The notes beneath the pieces are model-generated. The model was not told the origin of the DNA and searched no databases. It was given only the letters and a program-made list of their open reading frames with translations. Source: Thereva unica (lineage: Eukaryota; Arthropoda; Insecta; Diptera; Therevidae). Taken from it: a stretch of 64,000 nucleotides of DNA. Location: NCBI GenBank assembly GCA_949987705.1, contig OX465286.1, positions 21,651,676-21,715,675 of the forward strand, given 5' to 3'. A program made the translations under genes and the position numbers. Below are positions 21,538 through 33,240 of the stretch, in pieces (within the stretch, counting starts at the first letter, position 1; every line of letters starts with the position of its first letter).

Positions 21538-23365
21538 ATGCTGTTCGGGGTTCTCGTTCTTACACGAGTTAATGCAGAAAACCCGTATCAAATTACCCCA
21601 ATCAACAACCATCCAGGGATATACTTCGAGGACATTGGGAGCGTCAACTTATATAATAATGAGTGGAAAGTGATTATATACTACGACCTAACAAACTTTA
21701 AATACGAATTAGGACGACTGAGCGAATGCGAAAACAGAATAGGAGACATTTGTGCGGCAACATTTTTGCCAGAAGAAACACGACCGTATTGTTCACTGAT
21801 AACGCGACAACTTGCTGTAATGATGAGCAACATAAGAGAGAAGGCAGGAATTCTCCAAATAAACACACAACGGCAAAAACGGGGACTGTTTAATGTCATC
21901 GGTACAGTTAGCAAGTCACTCTTCGGCACACTTAACGAAGACGACGCGATACAATATAATGAGCTGATAAAAAAATTTAAGAAATGACCAACGCCATCAG
22001 CTAAGCCTTACAAAGAACCAAACCATACTCTTAGAAACAACCGTAAACATTTTCAACAAAACCCAAAGTAACATCAGGGAGCAGTTCCAACACGTAGAAT
22101 CAAAAATCCAGACAATTGATAAAAACATCAACTCCTTGCACCAAGAGACAGCAAGAACAAGAGTGGCGGTCGAACTGGAATCACTAGTATCATTAATAAC
22201 ACTAATGGCAATACGCTACCAGTCAACGCTCAACGGACTGCTCGACGTCATCACGGATGTAAGGAATGGAAAACCACATCCCTCCATTATAACACCCGGA
22301 CAAATAAATTCGCTACTCACCCAAATACAAGCACAACTGCCAAAATCTCTCATCCTACCAGTTAATCGAGACGATAACAGTGAACTCCAAATATATAGAA
22401 TAGGACGAATAAAAACCGCTATAGTAAAGGATAAAACAATTTTCGAATTAAGGATACCACTACCTACTCGCGAAAATTACCAATTGTACAAGGTGATACC
22501 CATGCCTACGCCTACCAAGGGCAAATACGCATATATACAGCCTTCAACGGACTACCTAGTAGTGGATTACAATAGGGAGCACTACTACACGCTGAATAAA
22601 TTCGACTTGATGGGCTGTCACACAGAAAATATGGAGCATTACCTATGTAAAACAACGCACCCCATATTCAATGTTCAATCTGAAAACCACCTGTGCGAAT
22701 TGGGACTACTGAAACACGACTCGCAAATACCGACCTCATGCAAAATAAAATTCGTGCCGCGAAAATCCTTTTGGATCCAACTGAACCAACTGAATAAATG
22801 GTTATTCATCATGGATGAGTACACAACGGTAGATGTAATATGCGACAATCGAATTTATCCTTGCCCTTTGAATGGCAGTGGAATAATACAGATAAAAGAA
22901 AATTGCTACCTACGCAGCAAAGAACTCACCATTCAAAGCCATAACATCAAATCATCTAACATGACTGGGTTCTACATCCCTACTATTAACCTCACATCGA
23001 TACTGGACCAAGCAGGTAACCGGAGCTACAACCTGGAAGCTAGAACACCAAGAACCTTTCTAATAAGTTATCACGAGGATAACGGTCTGGAAAAACTAGA
23101 GGAAGCTATCAAACAGGAAAAAGAAAACGAAGACAAAGAACCGGACAGCATAAAAGCTCATATCATCCATCAATATACAGTGGGCTACACCTCACTAGCA
23201 ATGATAATCCTAATCTTCGGGATACTGTTCATTAAAGCAAGGGGAAAAACCGCCAACAAAGAAACAACCTCAATTCCGTCGGAAATAAAAACGGATGTCC
23301 AACTACACCCTATTACCCCACCATCTACCTCAACATATACCCTGACGGCGGAGCATTCTAAATAA
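21538..23365 (+). pseudogene. env: Env glycoprotein, one frame break
   Basis: Two pieces: 21538-21987 (149 codons) and a second frame open from about 21968 to 23365. The first has a short hydrophobic start and a furin-type site RQKR at about residues 112-115, followed by GLFNVIG, as in the fusion peptide of gypsy Env and baculovirus F proteins. The second has a coiled-coil-like heptad region, conserved cysteines, and a membrane segment of about 22 residues near 23165-23230 with a short tail. The break lies at the A7 run 21968-21974. Env would be made from a spliced RNA. The break may be a real mutation or a homopolymer sequencing error. Confidence 0.8.
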
Positions 23366-23500
23366 ATCCGAAAATCAAAATTTTTTTTCTTAAAATGATA
23401 AGCACGCCGAATAAACATAAACTAAATTTATAAAAAAAAAATATATAATTTTTCTATTTCACAAATAATACTATAGAAAAAAAAAAAAACAACACAAGAA

Positions 23501-23800
23501 CTATATCATCTCCCGCAGTCCGCCGTACTCTTCTCGACTCTCTTCGTCATCCAGGGACTCGAACCCACTGTCCACTTCCTCGTCGCTCCAGGGGTCCTCG
23601 AGCCGCTCCCAGATGGCGTCCAGCTGCTCACGCACTTCAGCCTCCTCCAGTCCCCAGGGGTCCCACATCTCAAACCTGCCCTCACGGTGGACTTCAGGCC
23701 CGTCATCACGTGCCACCCTATCGATGGCTTCAAAAACGGGCGCCAACGCGTCCCAATCCTCCGGCCGAAGTCCCAGCGCGTCACGTTCGTTGTCCATCAT
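23501..23800 (-). CDS. Antisense acidic ORF in the 3' region of the LTR element
   Basis: 99 codons on the minus strand, starting ATGATGGAC just after a poly-T run and ending with TAG. The product is very acidic and tryptophan-rich (motifs DPWGLEEAEVREQLDAIWER, EDPWSDEEVDSGFESLDDE), probably helical, without signal or membrane segment. I do not recognise a family. By my count about 70% of third codon positions are G or C, in a region otherwise dominated by A and T. That argues for real coding constraint or recent capture. It is flanked by A tracts on the plus strand (23477-23489 and 23802-23819). Antisense genes at this position are known in some retroviruses; homology is not claimed. A plus-strand frame (23613-23828) over the same bases looks like its shadow. 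Confidence 0.6.
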   Translation of the reverse strand: MMDNERDALGLRPEDWDALAPVFEAIDRVARDDGPEVHREGRFEMWDPWGLEEAEVREQLDAIWERLEDPWSDEEVDSGFESLDDEESREEYGGLREMI

Positions 23801-24837
23801 AAAAAAAAAAAAAAAAAACCAAACCTAAAGAAAAAGAGAAAATTCTTTAGGAGCGAAAGTTAATAAATTTTGAATTAAACTCACCTATTTCCGAGCTACG
23901 AAGTATACAAGAATGTCACAATTTCTAAACCACCCCGGCTATTTAACCAGACCGGGGAGGCACAATTTTTCACATGTTGCAATAAACCCTTCTTGAAACA
24001 CGTAAACAATAAAAAAAAAAAAAAAAAGAAAAACGCGCGCAACAAATTTTCACAACATAAGGAAATTTTAGCCAAATAAAAGAATATGTACAATACGAAA
24101 AGAGTTAAGAGTTAATAACCAACAAACACGTGTTTCCAAGGACACGGGAGAAATAATTTTTTTGAGAAAATAGCAAAAAAAAGATAAATTAGTAGAATAA
24201 GTGGATTGAACATATTAGTCGATTAAACAAATATAAGAAACTATGATAAGCTTTGGTAATCTTATACTATTGTAAGGACTAGTTAGTAATGTTAATAATA
24301 AAAAAAAAAAAAAAAAAAACACACGCAATTATCGCATGGAATTTCATAGAGAAAAGAATAAGAGAAGGAATAAAGAAGGAAAAATATAGAAAATATATAT
24401 GTACATACATAAAAACATAAAAATATATTTTAGAATAAATGTAAAAAAAAAAAAAAAAAAAAAAAAAAACAACAAAAAACAACAAAACAATTTAATTTTA
24501 CTTAAATACTAGAATAAAAAAAAAAAAGAGAAAGAAACTACTACTTTAAAAATAGCATAATTAATAAAAAAAAAAAAAATAAATATAGAAAAATACGCTA
24601 CCAAAATACATAAACAATAGGAACTATCTTAGAATAAATGTTCAAATAAATTCATTCAAAAAAAAATAAGAAAATGAATATAGAAAGATGTGATTAAATG
24701 AATAAATAGATAAATATATAATAAGGAAAATAACTCCGGATCACTCACACTCCCAACAAAACTTACGATACCACCCAACCGCAAATAGAACACGCATTCT
24801 TCCAACGAAAGTTCCGCTCCTTTTACTCACGCAACTT
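23801..24837 (+). other. A-rich 3' region of the LTR element
   Basis: About 1 kb without a coding frame, carrying at least six A tracts of 11-27 bases (for example near 24010, 24300, 24443, 24517, 24566). It lies between the antisense ORF and the 3' LTR. No function can be read from it. Confidence 0.75.
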
Positions 24838-24843
24838 TCTAAT

Positions 24844-24855
24844 TAAGGGGATAGG
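24844..24855 (+). other. Polypurine-like tract before the 3' LTR
   Basis: TAAGGGGATAGG immediately before TGTAATG; imperfect (one T inside), but in the position where the plus-strand primer is made. Confidence 0.55.
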
Positions 24856-25905
24856 TGTAATGAATCCCCATCATTACTTAGCCCCATCATGTCACCCCGA
24901 TCTCATTTATTGCATCTCCCGATGCTCTCCAAAAAAAACCCCAAGATACTTACATTCTTTCCATCAACATCAATACAAACATTTCTTCTAAATGCATCTA
25001 GCAGCATCTCATATTTCCAAAAATCTCTACCCTAAAAATATAAAAAGATTCTCGGTGCACACATGCAACCACGGATACGATGCCCTGTAGTGCACTTTCA
25101 CCCGAGAACCAATAAATTAAAACAATGGTCAATGCCATTGTTTACATTCCCCTTACTTGGCAGAAAACGCCAGTAAATTTCGAAATACATTTTCCGGCCA
25201 CACAGAACGAAACCTCGGGTAATTAACCGACGCAGAGCCATGTGTGGAATAGCGAAAGACAAAAGCCATATGAGGAAAGCATATGACCCATATTTCGATC
25301 GCGTACGATCACCCCCGGCGAGAATGCCAAGAAACTGCCCAGAAACTCTCGCTGCACTTGTTCGCCAGTGAGAGAGTTTGCAGAAATTTCCCCTGCACCT
25401 GCATATTCGTGAGAGCACGAAATGTTCTGAGCAGCCCCTCCTCTAAATCCATATTAATGCGCTTATGTAAATTCATCGTGGTGACCAATGAGAGGCCACG
25501 ATGAATATTTTGTAAGAAGTAAATAATAATTTCTTCACGGTATCGGAGATCTTATAAGGGAAAGTGATCGGGAGTTGATCATCAGTTGATCATCAGTTCT
25601 TAATCAGTTGTAATCAGTTTTTAATGAATTTTAATCAGTTCTTATACAGAAAAGTATTGTTAAGGCGAAATCGGTGAATCTATTTCGGAAGGCACCCGAT
25701 TTACTTGCGTGAGCCGGCGCAGGGGAATAGATTCTATCGAAGTAGCCAAGTGAAGTTTAAGTAATAATGTGCTAAAGTAAAAGAATAAAGAGTTAGATTT
25801 TATAAAGAAAAGTGAGTGTACTTTCATTCTATTATTGGGGCAAGTGTTCATCTCCCACGGGAATGCACGACACTGTCCCGTGACAACAAAACACAAGTTG
25901 TTACA
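24856..25905 (+). repeat. 3' LTR
   Basis: Copy of 13813-14862; same TGTAA...TTACA ends, same TATA (25553-25558) and AATAAA (25784-25789). I saw no difference between the two copies. Confidence 0.95.
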
Positions 25906-27660
25906 AGGTGAGGCTTGCTAAGTTAAGAACTCCGAGCCCACGCAAGGAAGTAGCATTGGGTTCCCGACTGCCTCGCAGGAAGTGTCTTTCCGCAGCTTGG
26001 AGACCGAGATGGTCGGCAACTCAATAAGCGCGTTAAAACCCAAACTTTTGACTACTACTTGCTGCTAGCTAGCTAAAGCGGTAGAGTACTGGTGAAATGT
26101 GCAATTTATAGGAAGACTTGGTCACCACCTATTTCAAAGAAAAAACATTGGGCTTCCTAAACAGACCCCGACGAGATACTGTTGATATTACGGCAATCAA
26201 TACGGTATATTAGCCTATCGAGAACCATAACGGTTATCCCACACAAAGCCGTGTTACCGGGAAGACGAACCAGGGGGAACACTTTTTAATTTGTAGGTCC
26301 ATGTTTAGATTAGTCCAACATCTAACATAACCAAACAACGTAGTATCTCTGTGGACCGGCTATGTTTTTCTGCATACTTGTAGGGCCATTTATTTAAATT
26401 ATAAATATTAGTTAATTTTTTTTTTATTTGTAAAGGATAGAAACTTTTAGAGGCTTTTTCGTAGTGTTCAAATTAAAATATTGTGACCCCCCAAATACAC
26501 TAGACCAGTTCTGAATCTTTCAAAGTAACAAAAAAACAAGAACGGCCGACAAAATTTATGAGCTATAGCCACGCACTTTTTGTTCCTGTCCTTTCTCGTT
26601 TGTCTTGTCTACTTTTTTTTAGATTGTCGGAGGTTCGTTGTGGTGGTTTGTATGAAATAATTTTTTTTTTTTTTCAATGTTTATATATATTTTTTTGGTT
26701 GCATATTATTTTGTGGTGTCCTGTGGTGTAGAGAGAAAGCGACGCCTAGAGACAGTGAAAATTTAGTTTGAAAATAAAAAAAAGCAAAAAAGAAAAAGGA
26801 AAATTATTCGACTTAAATCTGGGAAAAAAATCTCCCCTCGCGAAAAAACAATGCCATTTATACAAATCTTAACAACCACTAATATACAAAAAAAAAATAA
26901 AGTCCTTTTTTATATTTTTCATTTTGCGACTTTTTTTAAGTGAAAGTCTTCGAATACCCTTAGCCACTAACACCCAACCCCCACCTACACCACCGTCAAT
27001 TAAGAAGGAGAAAGAAAATAAACAAATAAAAACTCTGAAAATAGAAATTAAGGATAAACAAGGATAAAAAAATTGTGGTTTTTTTTCTTATTGAAAGTAC
27101 AAGGATTGTGTTTCTGTGCGGTATCCTCCTGAATAATAGTGGGGTGGGTGGAGGGGTGAGGAGATAATGATTTAAACAACGGTCCTAAAATTAAATAAAT
27201 GAAGAATTTGGATTTCGTTGGATTTCAATTAAAAAAAATTAAAATAATAAATAAATAAAAAAAGGGAGGAGGGAGTAGGTGATGGTAAATCATTGCATTT
27301 TCATTGAAGGTCTCCCGTTGCATTTCTTTTTTATGTGAAAGGCTTGAGAGAAGGGGGGAGTCCCTTTTTGCAGTTAACAAATCCATTTTTTAGTACAGCG
27401 TTGAACCGTTTTACTACATCGGCTACTATTCAAACCATCGACCATAAGGCTATACTGCTATCAAGCCACAATTTCACAATATTGCGTAATCAAGCTTTTT
27501 GGTTTCTGTCTTGTGTTGAAGCTTTTGCGGTTGAAGGAGTGCGCCACCTGTAGCAGACCAGACCAATTAGTCCCGACTGACCAGATAGACCCCTGGTAGG
27601 GTCCCTCAACTAGTGCCCTGACATAATTTCATTGCGTCCGAGTAATTCTTTGAGTGCATC
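25906..27660. other. Non-coding stretch right of the LTR element
   Basis: No gene supported. Around 26640-27060 the DNA is rich in T and A tracts with a purine-rich segment (GAGAGAAAGCGACGCC near 26730) that resembles a fly 5' UTR, but there is no ORF to attach it to. Confidence 0.5.
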
Positions 27661-28392
27661 ATAGTCTATTGATTATGTCTTAAAAACAGGGCATTAAGGA
27701 ACTAAGACGTTCACGGGTTTTATTGCAAGAATCGTTCAATGGGTCATTAAAGAAGAAAAAACCGCGGAGTGCTATAAAATTAGAGGGTGGAAATTGGAGA
27801 TAGGGGTCAAAATGGACCCTTTTTGTTTCCTTTAAAAAGCTGGGCCGAAATTTTTTTTTTTGGTTTAATATTTACCGAAATATGGCCACTCGAACATAGA
27901 TTTCTTTTTTATTTTTTCTCTTTGCTCCGGGAAAATTAGCATTTTAAGGAGACAAAACAGTCCAGCTTTTTAAAGGAAATTTTGTCTACTTTTTTTCATA
28001 AAGCAATACATATACCTATCTCTTACCTAAAAAAAGATATAGGCAAAGAACCAAAAAAGCAAAAAACGTCGAAATTTTGTCTATTTTTTCTTTTTGTTTT
28101 AACATTTTTGACATACAAATTTTTTTCAAATTTTTTTAAATAAGTCATTTCCATGGCAAATTCTAATTCTCTACAAAACAATTCATATAAAGAATATCGA
28201 AATTTTGCTTCGTTTGCTAGATATATTGCATAAACAAAAGGGTCCATTTTGATCCCTATCTCCAATTTTCACCTTCTATTTAATAGCACTCCGCGGTTTT
28301 TTCTTCTTGAATGACCCATTCCTGCACGATTCCTGCAATAAAAACCCGTGAACGGCTTAGTTCCTTTCTATATGACATAATCAATCGACTAT
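27661..28392. mobile_element. Foldback element with about 170-bp arms
   Basis: Left arm 27661-27835 and right arm 28215-28392 are inverse copies with scattered mismatches and small gaps. Shared words include ATTGATTATGTC, GTTCACGGGTTTTATTGCA, ACCGCGGAGTGCTAT and GGGTCCATTTTGA (inverse). The middle 380 bp is T-rich without an ORF. Target duplication not resolved. No transposase, so it would be a non-autonomous foldback or MITE. Confidence 0.7.
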
Positions 28393-29320
28393 TACGAGAT
28401 GACACAAGCATAAACCACCACAATACTCCGTCCAGGTCTAAGTACATAGTATTCAGTTGATTTTTTCAGCTCGTCTATTTCACTTTTTATCAAACTGCTG
28501 GGTGTACCCAATAGTCTGCTCCGAACCAGCAAGTGCGCGTCGATAGTCCAAAACTAATTTGGATTTGGTTCTCTTGGATTTTCGAGAGAGAGATAGAGCG
28601 TGGTGAGAATCTTTTAACAGGTCAGAAGAGGCAGGATTTTTACTCGATCGTCTGTGAGGCTCATGCTCGATGATGAGTCGTGGCACTCAAATCCTTTTCA
28701 ATTGCGTCTAAGTCCAGACCAGCACAAGCCGCAAAGGCATCACATCGGCCTGGCGCCCTATTCAGGTCCATCATATGGGCTGCTCTCCAGAGACGGAACA
28801 GTGGGGCAAACGGATTAACCACCTTTCGACCAACTTACGACATGGCTGGATCATCTGCCACTCTACCAACGTGCGATAGCTGCCGCCAGCTGCTTGGCCC
28901 AGCCTGCCAAGCTTTTACCTGGAAAAGATGCGGTGGGCGGTGCACAGTTTCTCCCAGTACAAGTCATTGGATACGACTTTTTATCGTACGTAAACGTACG
29001 TTATTGGACGTCCGAACAGAGCGCTGGTTACGTTTTTGTCCATTTAAATGCTAGTATTGACTGTGACCTATAGCCTGAGAGCAGAGCCGGCGCCCCGTGC
29101 GAGATATTTTTGTGCGCCCTCCATTATATAACAACATTTATTTTAGATATATTACCTATGTTATTATGCACAAATTGTACAACGAAGGTAAATTTGAGTA
29201 CCGCCGTCATCGTCTACGGAATATTAACCGCGTCGCGTCACTTGTGGTGTGAATCAGAGATTCGTTTTTCGTACAGAAATCATTGAACGACAATCGCATC
29301 GCGCTGCACCGCGTTCAGTG
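28393..29320. other. Non-coding or unrecognised stretch
   Basis: A frame at 28680-29054 (plus, 124 codons) is rich in serine, arginine and cysteine and matches nothing I know; the minus-strand reading is also broken. Moderately GC-rich at 28680-28960, which suggests an old coding relic. Confidence 0.4.
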
Positions 29321-29329
29321 TGTCTGGTG

Positions 29330-29700
29330 CTTAAATGATCACCTCAATTGCATAAACAAAAAGCGTTTTCCAGGCATCCTGCATAACATTGGTCAGCATT
29401 TCGAGCGTTATAGCAGCTATTTCGGCTCTTATATATTTAGGCTTTGAGTTCGTCAATGGTCTTCAGCTTGTTTTCATAAACTTTAATTTTTAAATAATCT
29501 CACAGAAAAGCCGTTAAATCCGGATAACGAGCAGGCCACTCCAAATCACCATTTTTCGCCACTACGTGTATCGGGGACTTTTTCACTTTTGAATGATTAT
29601 TTTCAATGTAAAGCGCTACAATTTCAGAGCAATCTTTCGGTGTGTTTTGGATCATAGCTGAAATGGTACTGAATGACGTTCCAGAATCGTGCACATTTGT
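29330..29700 (-). pseudogene. Tc1/mariner-like transposase relic, C-terminal part
   Basis: On the minus strand the motif NGDLEWPARYPDLT (about 29515-29560) is the block around the last catalytic acid region of Tc1/mariner-type transposases. After a frame break it is followed by KTIDELKA (near 29440) and by EIAAI..EMLTNVMQDAW (near 29360-29400), the usual tail. At least three frame breaks or stops. Upstream coding (29700-30250 minus) cannot be aligned with confidence. Confidence 0.6.
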
Positions 29701-30298
29701 CGAAATCGGCTAAAAAATTTCAAGATTATTCAATGCCGAAATACCGAAGGTCTAGGTGGCGCACCTTAACCGTAATTGGCCTACGGTGAACAAATGGTAC
29801 TCCCCATCCCACACACAGTCTTTTCTTAGTCTATTTCTAGAGAAAATAAAGACTTTTTTTCAAAATTAAAATAATTTCACGCACGTGCAAGCTTGCAATG
29901 CACATCTACAAATTTCAATCAATGCGTCGTCTAGCCCGGTCATAAAAGTCATCTAACCCGGTCGACCGAGACGTTTCATCCGATCGAAATGAGCAATGAA
30001 TTTGGATTACGACCACGGTTATCAAAAATATCTGCCAGCATGACTTTGTTTTTGGAACGTATATGATGAAGCTAGGGCTCGTTTGCGAGGCACACCATTC
30101 CCAAGACTTTTTGATTTGTTTGCATTTCGTATTCCTACAGCTATGCTTTTTGTTAGTAATGACGCGGTTCATTAAGATGGGGTCCGCAGACATGTCGGAA
30201 ATCATATGCTTAGCGACCTTATTTTGAAGCTCTTTTGACCGCTCATACCGCAATACTCGACTTTTTTAGAGCACCAGCGAAAGTGGTGAATTGCGTCA
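29701..30298. other. Unassigned stretch beside the transposase relic
   Basis: A 112-codon minus-strand frame (29915-30253) may be a decayed transposase N-terminal region but shows no secure motif. Confidence 0.35.
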
Positions 30299-30826
30299 TA
30301 ATAGCTTTGTTTATTGAGCTGCTCTAGGTTGAGCTAGCTTGAGATATCTCACGAAAAGGTGTTACATGAGCAATTTGGTTGCTCTTACTTGCCTGAAGTT
30401 TCTCTGATTTGTGTTTCATGAGCTTGCTCTAAGTTGAGCTAGCTCACGGTTTTCTGCTCTACCTTTTTTGGTGGAGCAACTTGAGGCAAGCAATCAGCTG
30501 TTTGTCAACTGTCAAAATACCGTCATCCGTTAATTGAATATCTGAATTAGAGGAATCATCTAGCGCTTCCATCAACTGACTTGATAAATATTTTTCCATT
30601 TTTTAATTTAGTAGCGTATTTATCAAGTTTAAATAAATTTCACTTTAAAAACTATCAGGTGAAGTTCTGACAATGCACTTTGAGAATTCTTGCCTGAAAA
30701 GTGTTTCATGAGATTTCTTGCTCTGAATTGCGCCAACTTGCTTTATTTATTTTTGACAGCTGCTCTACTGTGAGCTGCCTTGAGCTGCGCTGCCTTTTTT
30801 CCGGTCTCAATAAACACAGCTAATAT
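30299..30826. repeat. Inverted-repeat unit rich in GAGCTAGCT words
   Basis: TAATAGCTTTGTTTATTGAG at 30299 is matched inversely by CTCAATAAACACAGCTAATA at 30806-30825 (one or two mismatches). Inside, AGTTGAGCTAGCT and GTTTCATGAG words recur on both strands. This looks like a 0.5-kb non-autonomous DNA transposon; target duplication not identified. Confidence 0.45.
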
Positions 30827-30837
30827 GTGCTGTGTCG

Positions 30838-31652
30838 TTCGCGAATTATCCGTTCGTACTGAACGGAACAGTGTACTGAGCCAAATGAACTGGTTCACTC
30901 AGTAGTACATGTTCCGTTCTTTCGTTCAATGGTACTGCAATGGTTCAGTGTAACTGTACTGTGTTATGAACCACGAACGAAACGAACCAGATATACGGGT
31001 CTTGAATGATCTGAAAAAAGAGCGAATGAATGAATCATAATGCATTTCATGCAGAAGGGGTGAGATATCTCGCTAAGAGATTTTGTTTTGGTTGTATTTA
31101 TGATATATTCAACATGTGAGAGAGAGTTGGAACTTTTCTTTAAGAAATTCTAATTGGAAATAGACATTTTGAAATAGATGAGAGTTAAGAAAGTTTTATG
31201 GAGAACATTAAAGATTTAGTGAGAGTTCTAATTAGATTTTTTTATGTGAAAGACTAGAGTCTCAGGAAAGGCAAAATTTCAATATTCAAGTGTAGGAGGA
31301 TTAGATAAAATTTAACGAAAAAATGAATTGAACGGAAGTATGATTGTTTTAAATTTATTTGAATAAAATATAGGACATATTAAGGTTATTCAATTGTTCG
31401 AGCTGGAAGTGTGATTTTATTAAGAAATTAATTGATTTTTATTAGTAGTAAAAATTGTGTTTAGTATTTAATTGAAATGTATGTGTTTGTATGTATAGTT
31501 GTTTTTAGAGCACTCCATGTTTTGACGATTTCACCATATGTAAGGCCAATGAACCAAATGAACCGAATGAACGGATCTTTTGAATGGTTCTTTTTAGTGA
31601 GCGGAACCAAAAGAACCAGTTCACTGAAAAGAGCCATTTTGCCCACCACTTG
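30838..31652. repeat. Possible hAT-like element with GAACC/GGTTC-rich ends
   Basis: Clusters of GGTTC and GAAC words at 30860-30990 and at 31550-31640. The right cluster ends GCCCACCACTT, similar to the inverted CAGTGGTGGGCAA terminus of many insect hAT elements. Left terminus and target duplication not found; no ORF. Confidence 0.4.
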
Positions 31653-33240
31653 GACTATATGGCTTTCGTTCTCTATATACTTGTTGAGACTTTTCTCACA
31701 AGCTTCCTTTTTCTAGTTCACAATCTTTTCTTCTCTTCTGAGCTCCTTCGTATTTCTCTTTGCTTGCTCGTGTTCTCTGAGGCTCGTTCATTTCCTGTTA
31801 TCCAGAATCTTACATTCAGTTGACAGCTTGTATTCAACATCATCGAACCGGTCGTTTCGATCTCTTGCGACATCTTCTAGGATGGTGCTAATGACAGTGT
31901 TTTTAAGTTCGTGTTTAGCTCTAGTCGATGCCCGCCAACTCATCATCAAGTCTTACACTTCGCACCCTGGGTGCGCGTTCTAGCGCATGACTGTAGGCTT
32001 GTCTGCTATTTCATAGCGTAGTGAAGCTATGTTGATTCGAGCCTATATCTACGTTTATAAATTGGTTCTGTTCGAAGCACTATACTAACAAGAGAGTGAT
32101 CCTAATCGAAGCTGGCAACACGGTACGTTCTTATCGTCATTAAGCCCAAAATGTGGTAACTGTCTAGTAATAAATGGTCTGATTGGTTGCGAATAGTGCC
32201 ACTAGGCGATGGCCGGTATCTTTTATGGTTATCTTTACGCGTAAATAAGGTACTTACTTGCCGACATCTCTATGACTCTTTGCCCATTGTCATTAGTGCC
32301 CATATGCAAGTAAGTGTAGGTGCCGAAATATTGCATGTATAAGGTCTCGCAATCTACCGTGTGGCGCTCAAATCTCTCAGGATGTTTTTTACACCATACC
32401 TGGACGTGCATTAAGTTTACATCCCGTTTACTTCCAAGAATTCTCCTTTTTCATTGTCAGAGGACTCTTGTCTCCCCGAGATCGTCGTATGATCGTTCGA
32501 CCATTCAATGAGGCAAGTCGTTTTAAATCGTTTTGGGTTTTTCGTCACCATGGTATGGTATTCGTCTTTTTTTGTTCTATTATAGACATAACACAGCAAT
32601 CTTAGTTCGAAGAGATTTAGTCCAATCATATTAGCCCCATCCTCTCTAGATGGTCATGATCACACATTCCCATCAGTCCGGAATATAGTTGCGGCACGTA
32701 CATATTAACCAGATCAGAAAGATCAGCAAGAGATCGCCAATAACAGCAAATATATTAGAGGTCACGCCCCTATATGGATCAGAATGTAGATGCGTATATG
32801 TAGATACCTCAGAGATCAGGTACCTCAGCGATCAGCAGGTCCAGTAAGATCAGCATCATCAATATCGGCAAGTAAGATGACGGACGCAATTAAGTTAATA
32901 GTTTAATTTAAAAATTTTAGTTCCATTTCTCCACGTTGTTTTACTTAGTACATTATTTTTATCAATCGCTTGATTTCGAATGACGATGTTAGAAAAGGTA
33001 AGTACAGTGGCTTATTTTTATGTAGTTATATTAACATGGAATACGAAACAGCGTGGAGTACACAAAAGTAATAGCTAATAAATTTTCAGCAAAAGGGGAA
33101 AAAACAAAATCTTCAACTTCCCTAATGCTTCCTATTGCACATTATTACAGTATATTTTTCCTTCCTCTCTAAAAGTCGCACTTTCTCAACCCTCACCGCC
33201 ACCATCCGTAGAAGAATAATACAACCAGTCTCACTTTCAC
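31653..33240. other. Non-coding stretch
   Basis: No supported gene. A cluster of GATCAG words occurs at 32709-32870. Confidence 0.5.

Larger units (their letters stand above)
13813..25905 (+). mobile_element. Complete 12.1-kb gypsy-type LTR retrotransposon with env and antisense ORF
   Basis: Two 1050-bp LTRs, apparently identical by eye, flank leader, gag, pol, env, a 3' non-coding region and a polypurine-like tract. LTR ends form TGTAA...TTACA. The primer site fits tRNA-Leu. Identical LTRs mean a recent insertion. It is large for the class because of a 1.2-kb leader, 1-kb LTRs and 1.5 kb between env and the 3' LTR. RT and env resemble the env-bearing gypsy group, but the CCHC gag, LTR ends and primer tRNA differ from what I know of classical gypsy. 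Target duplication is unclear: left flank ACAGG, right flank AGGTG. Confidence 0.93.

Noticed and set aside
23613..23828. Plus-strand 71-codon frame over the antisense ORF
   Set aside because: Serine-rich shadow of the minus-strand frame, ending in lysines coded by the A tract.
26640..27060. Possible host 5' UTR
   Set aside because: Base composition resembles fly leaders, but no coding exon or splice context could be attached.
28680..29054. 124-codon plus-strand frame
   Set aside because: No recognisable domain; composition looks like a reverse-strand reading of an old coding relic.
32695..32880. Cluster of GATCAG words
   Set aside because: Irregular spacing and no unit length; probably short-sequence drift.
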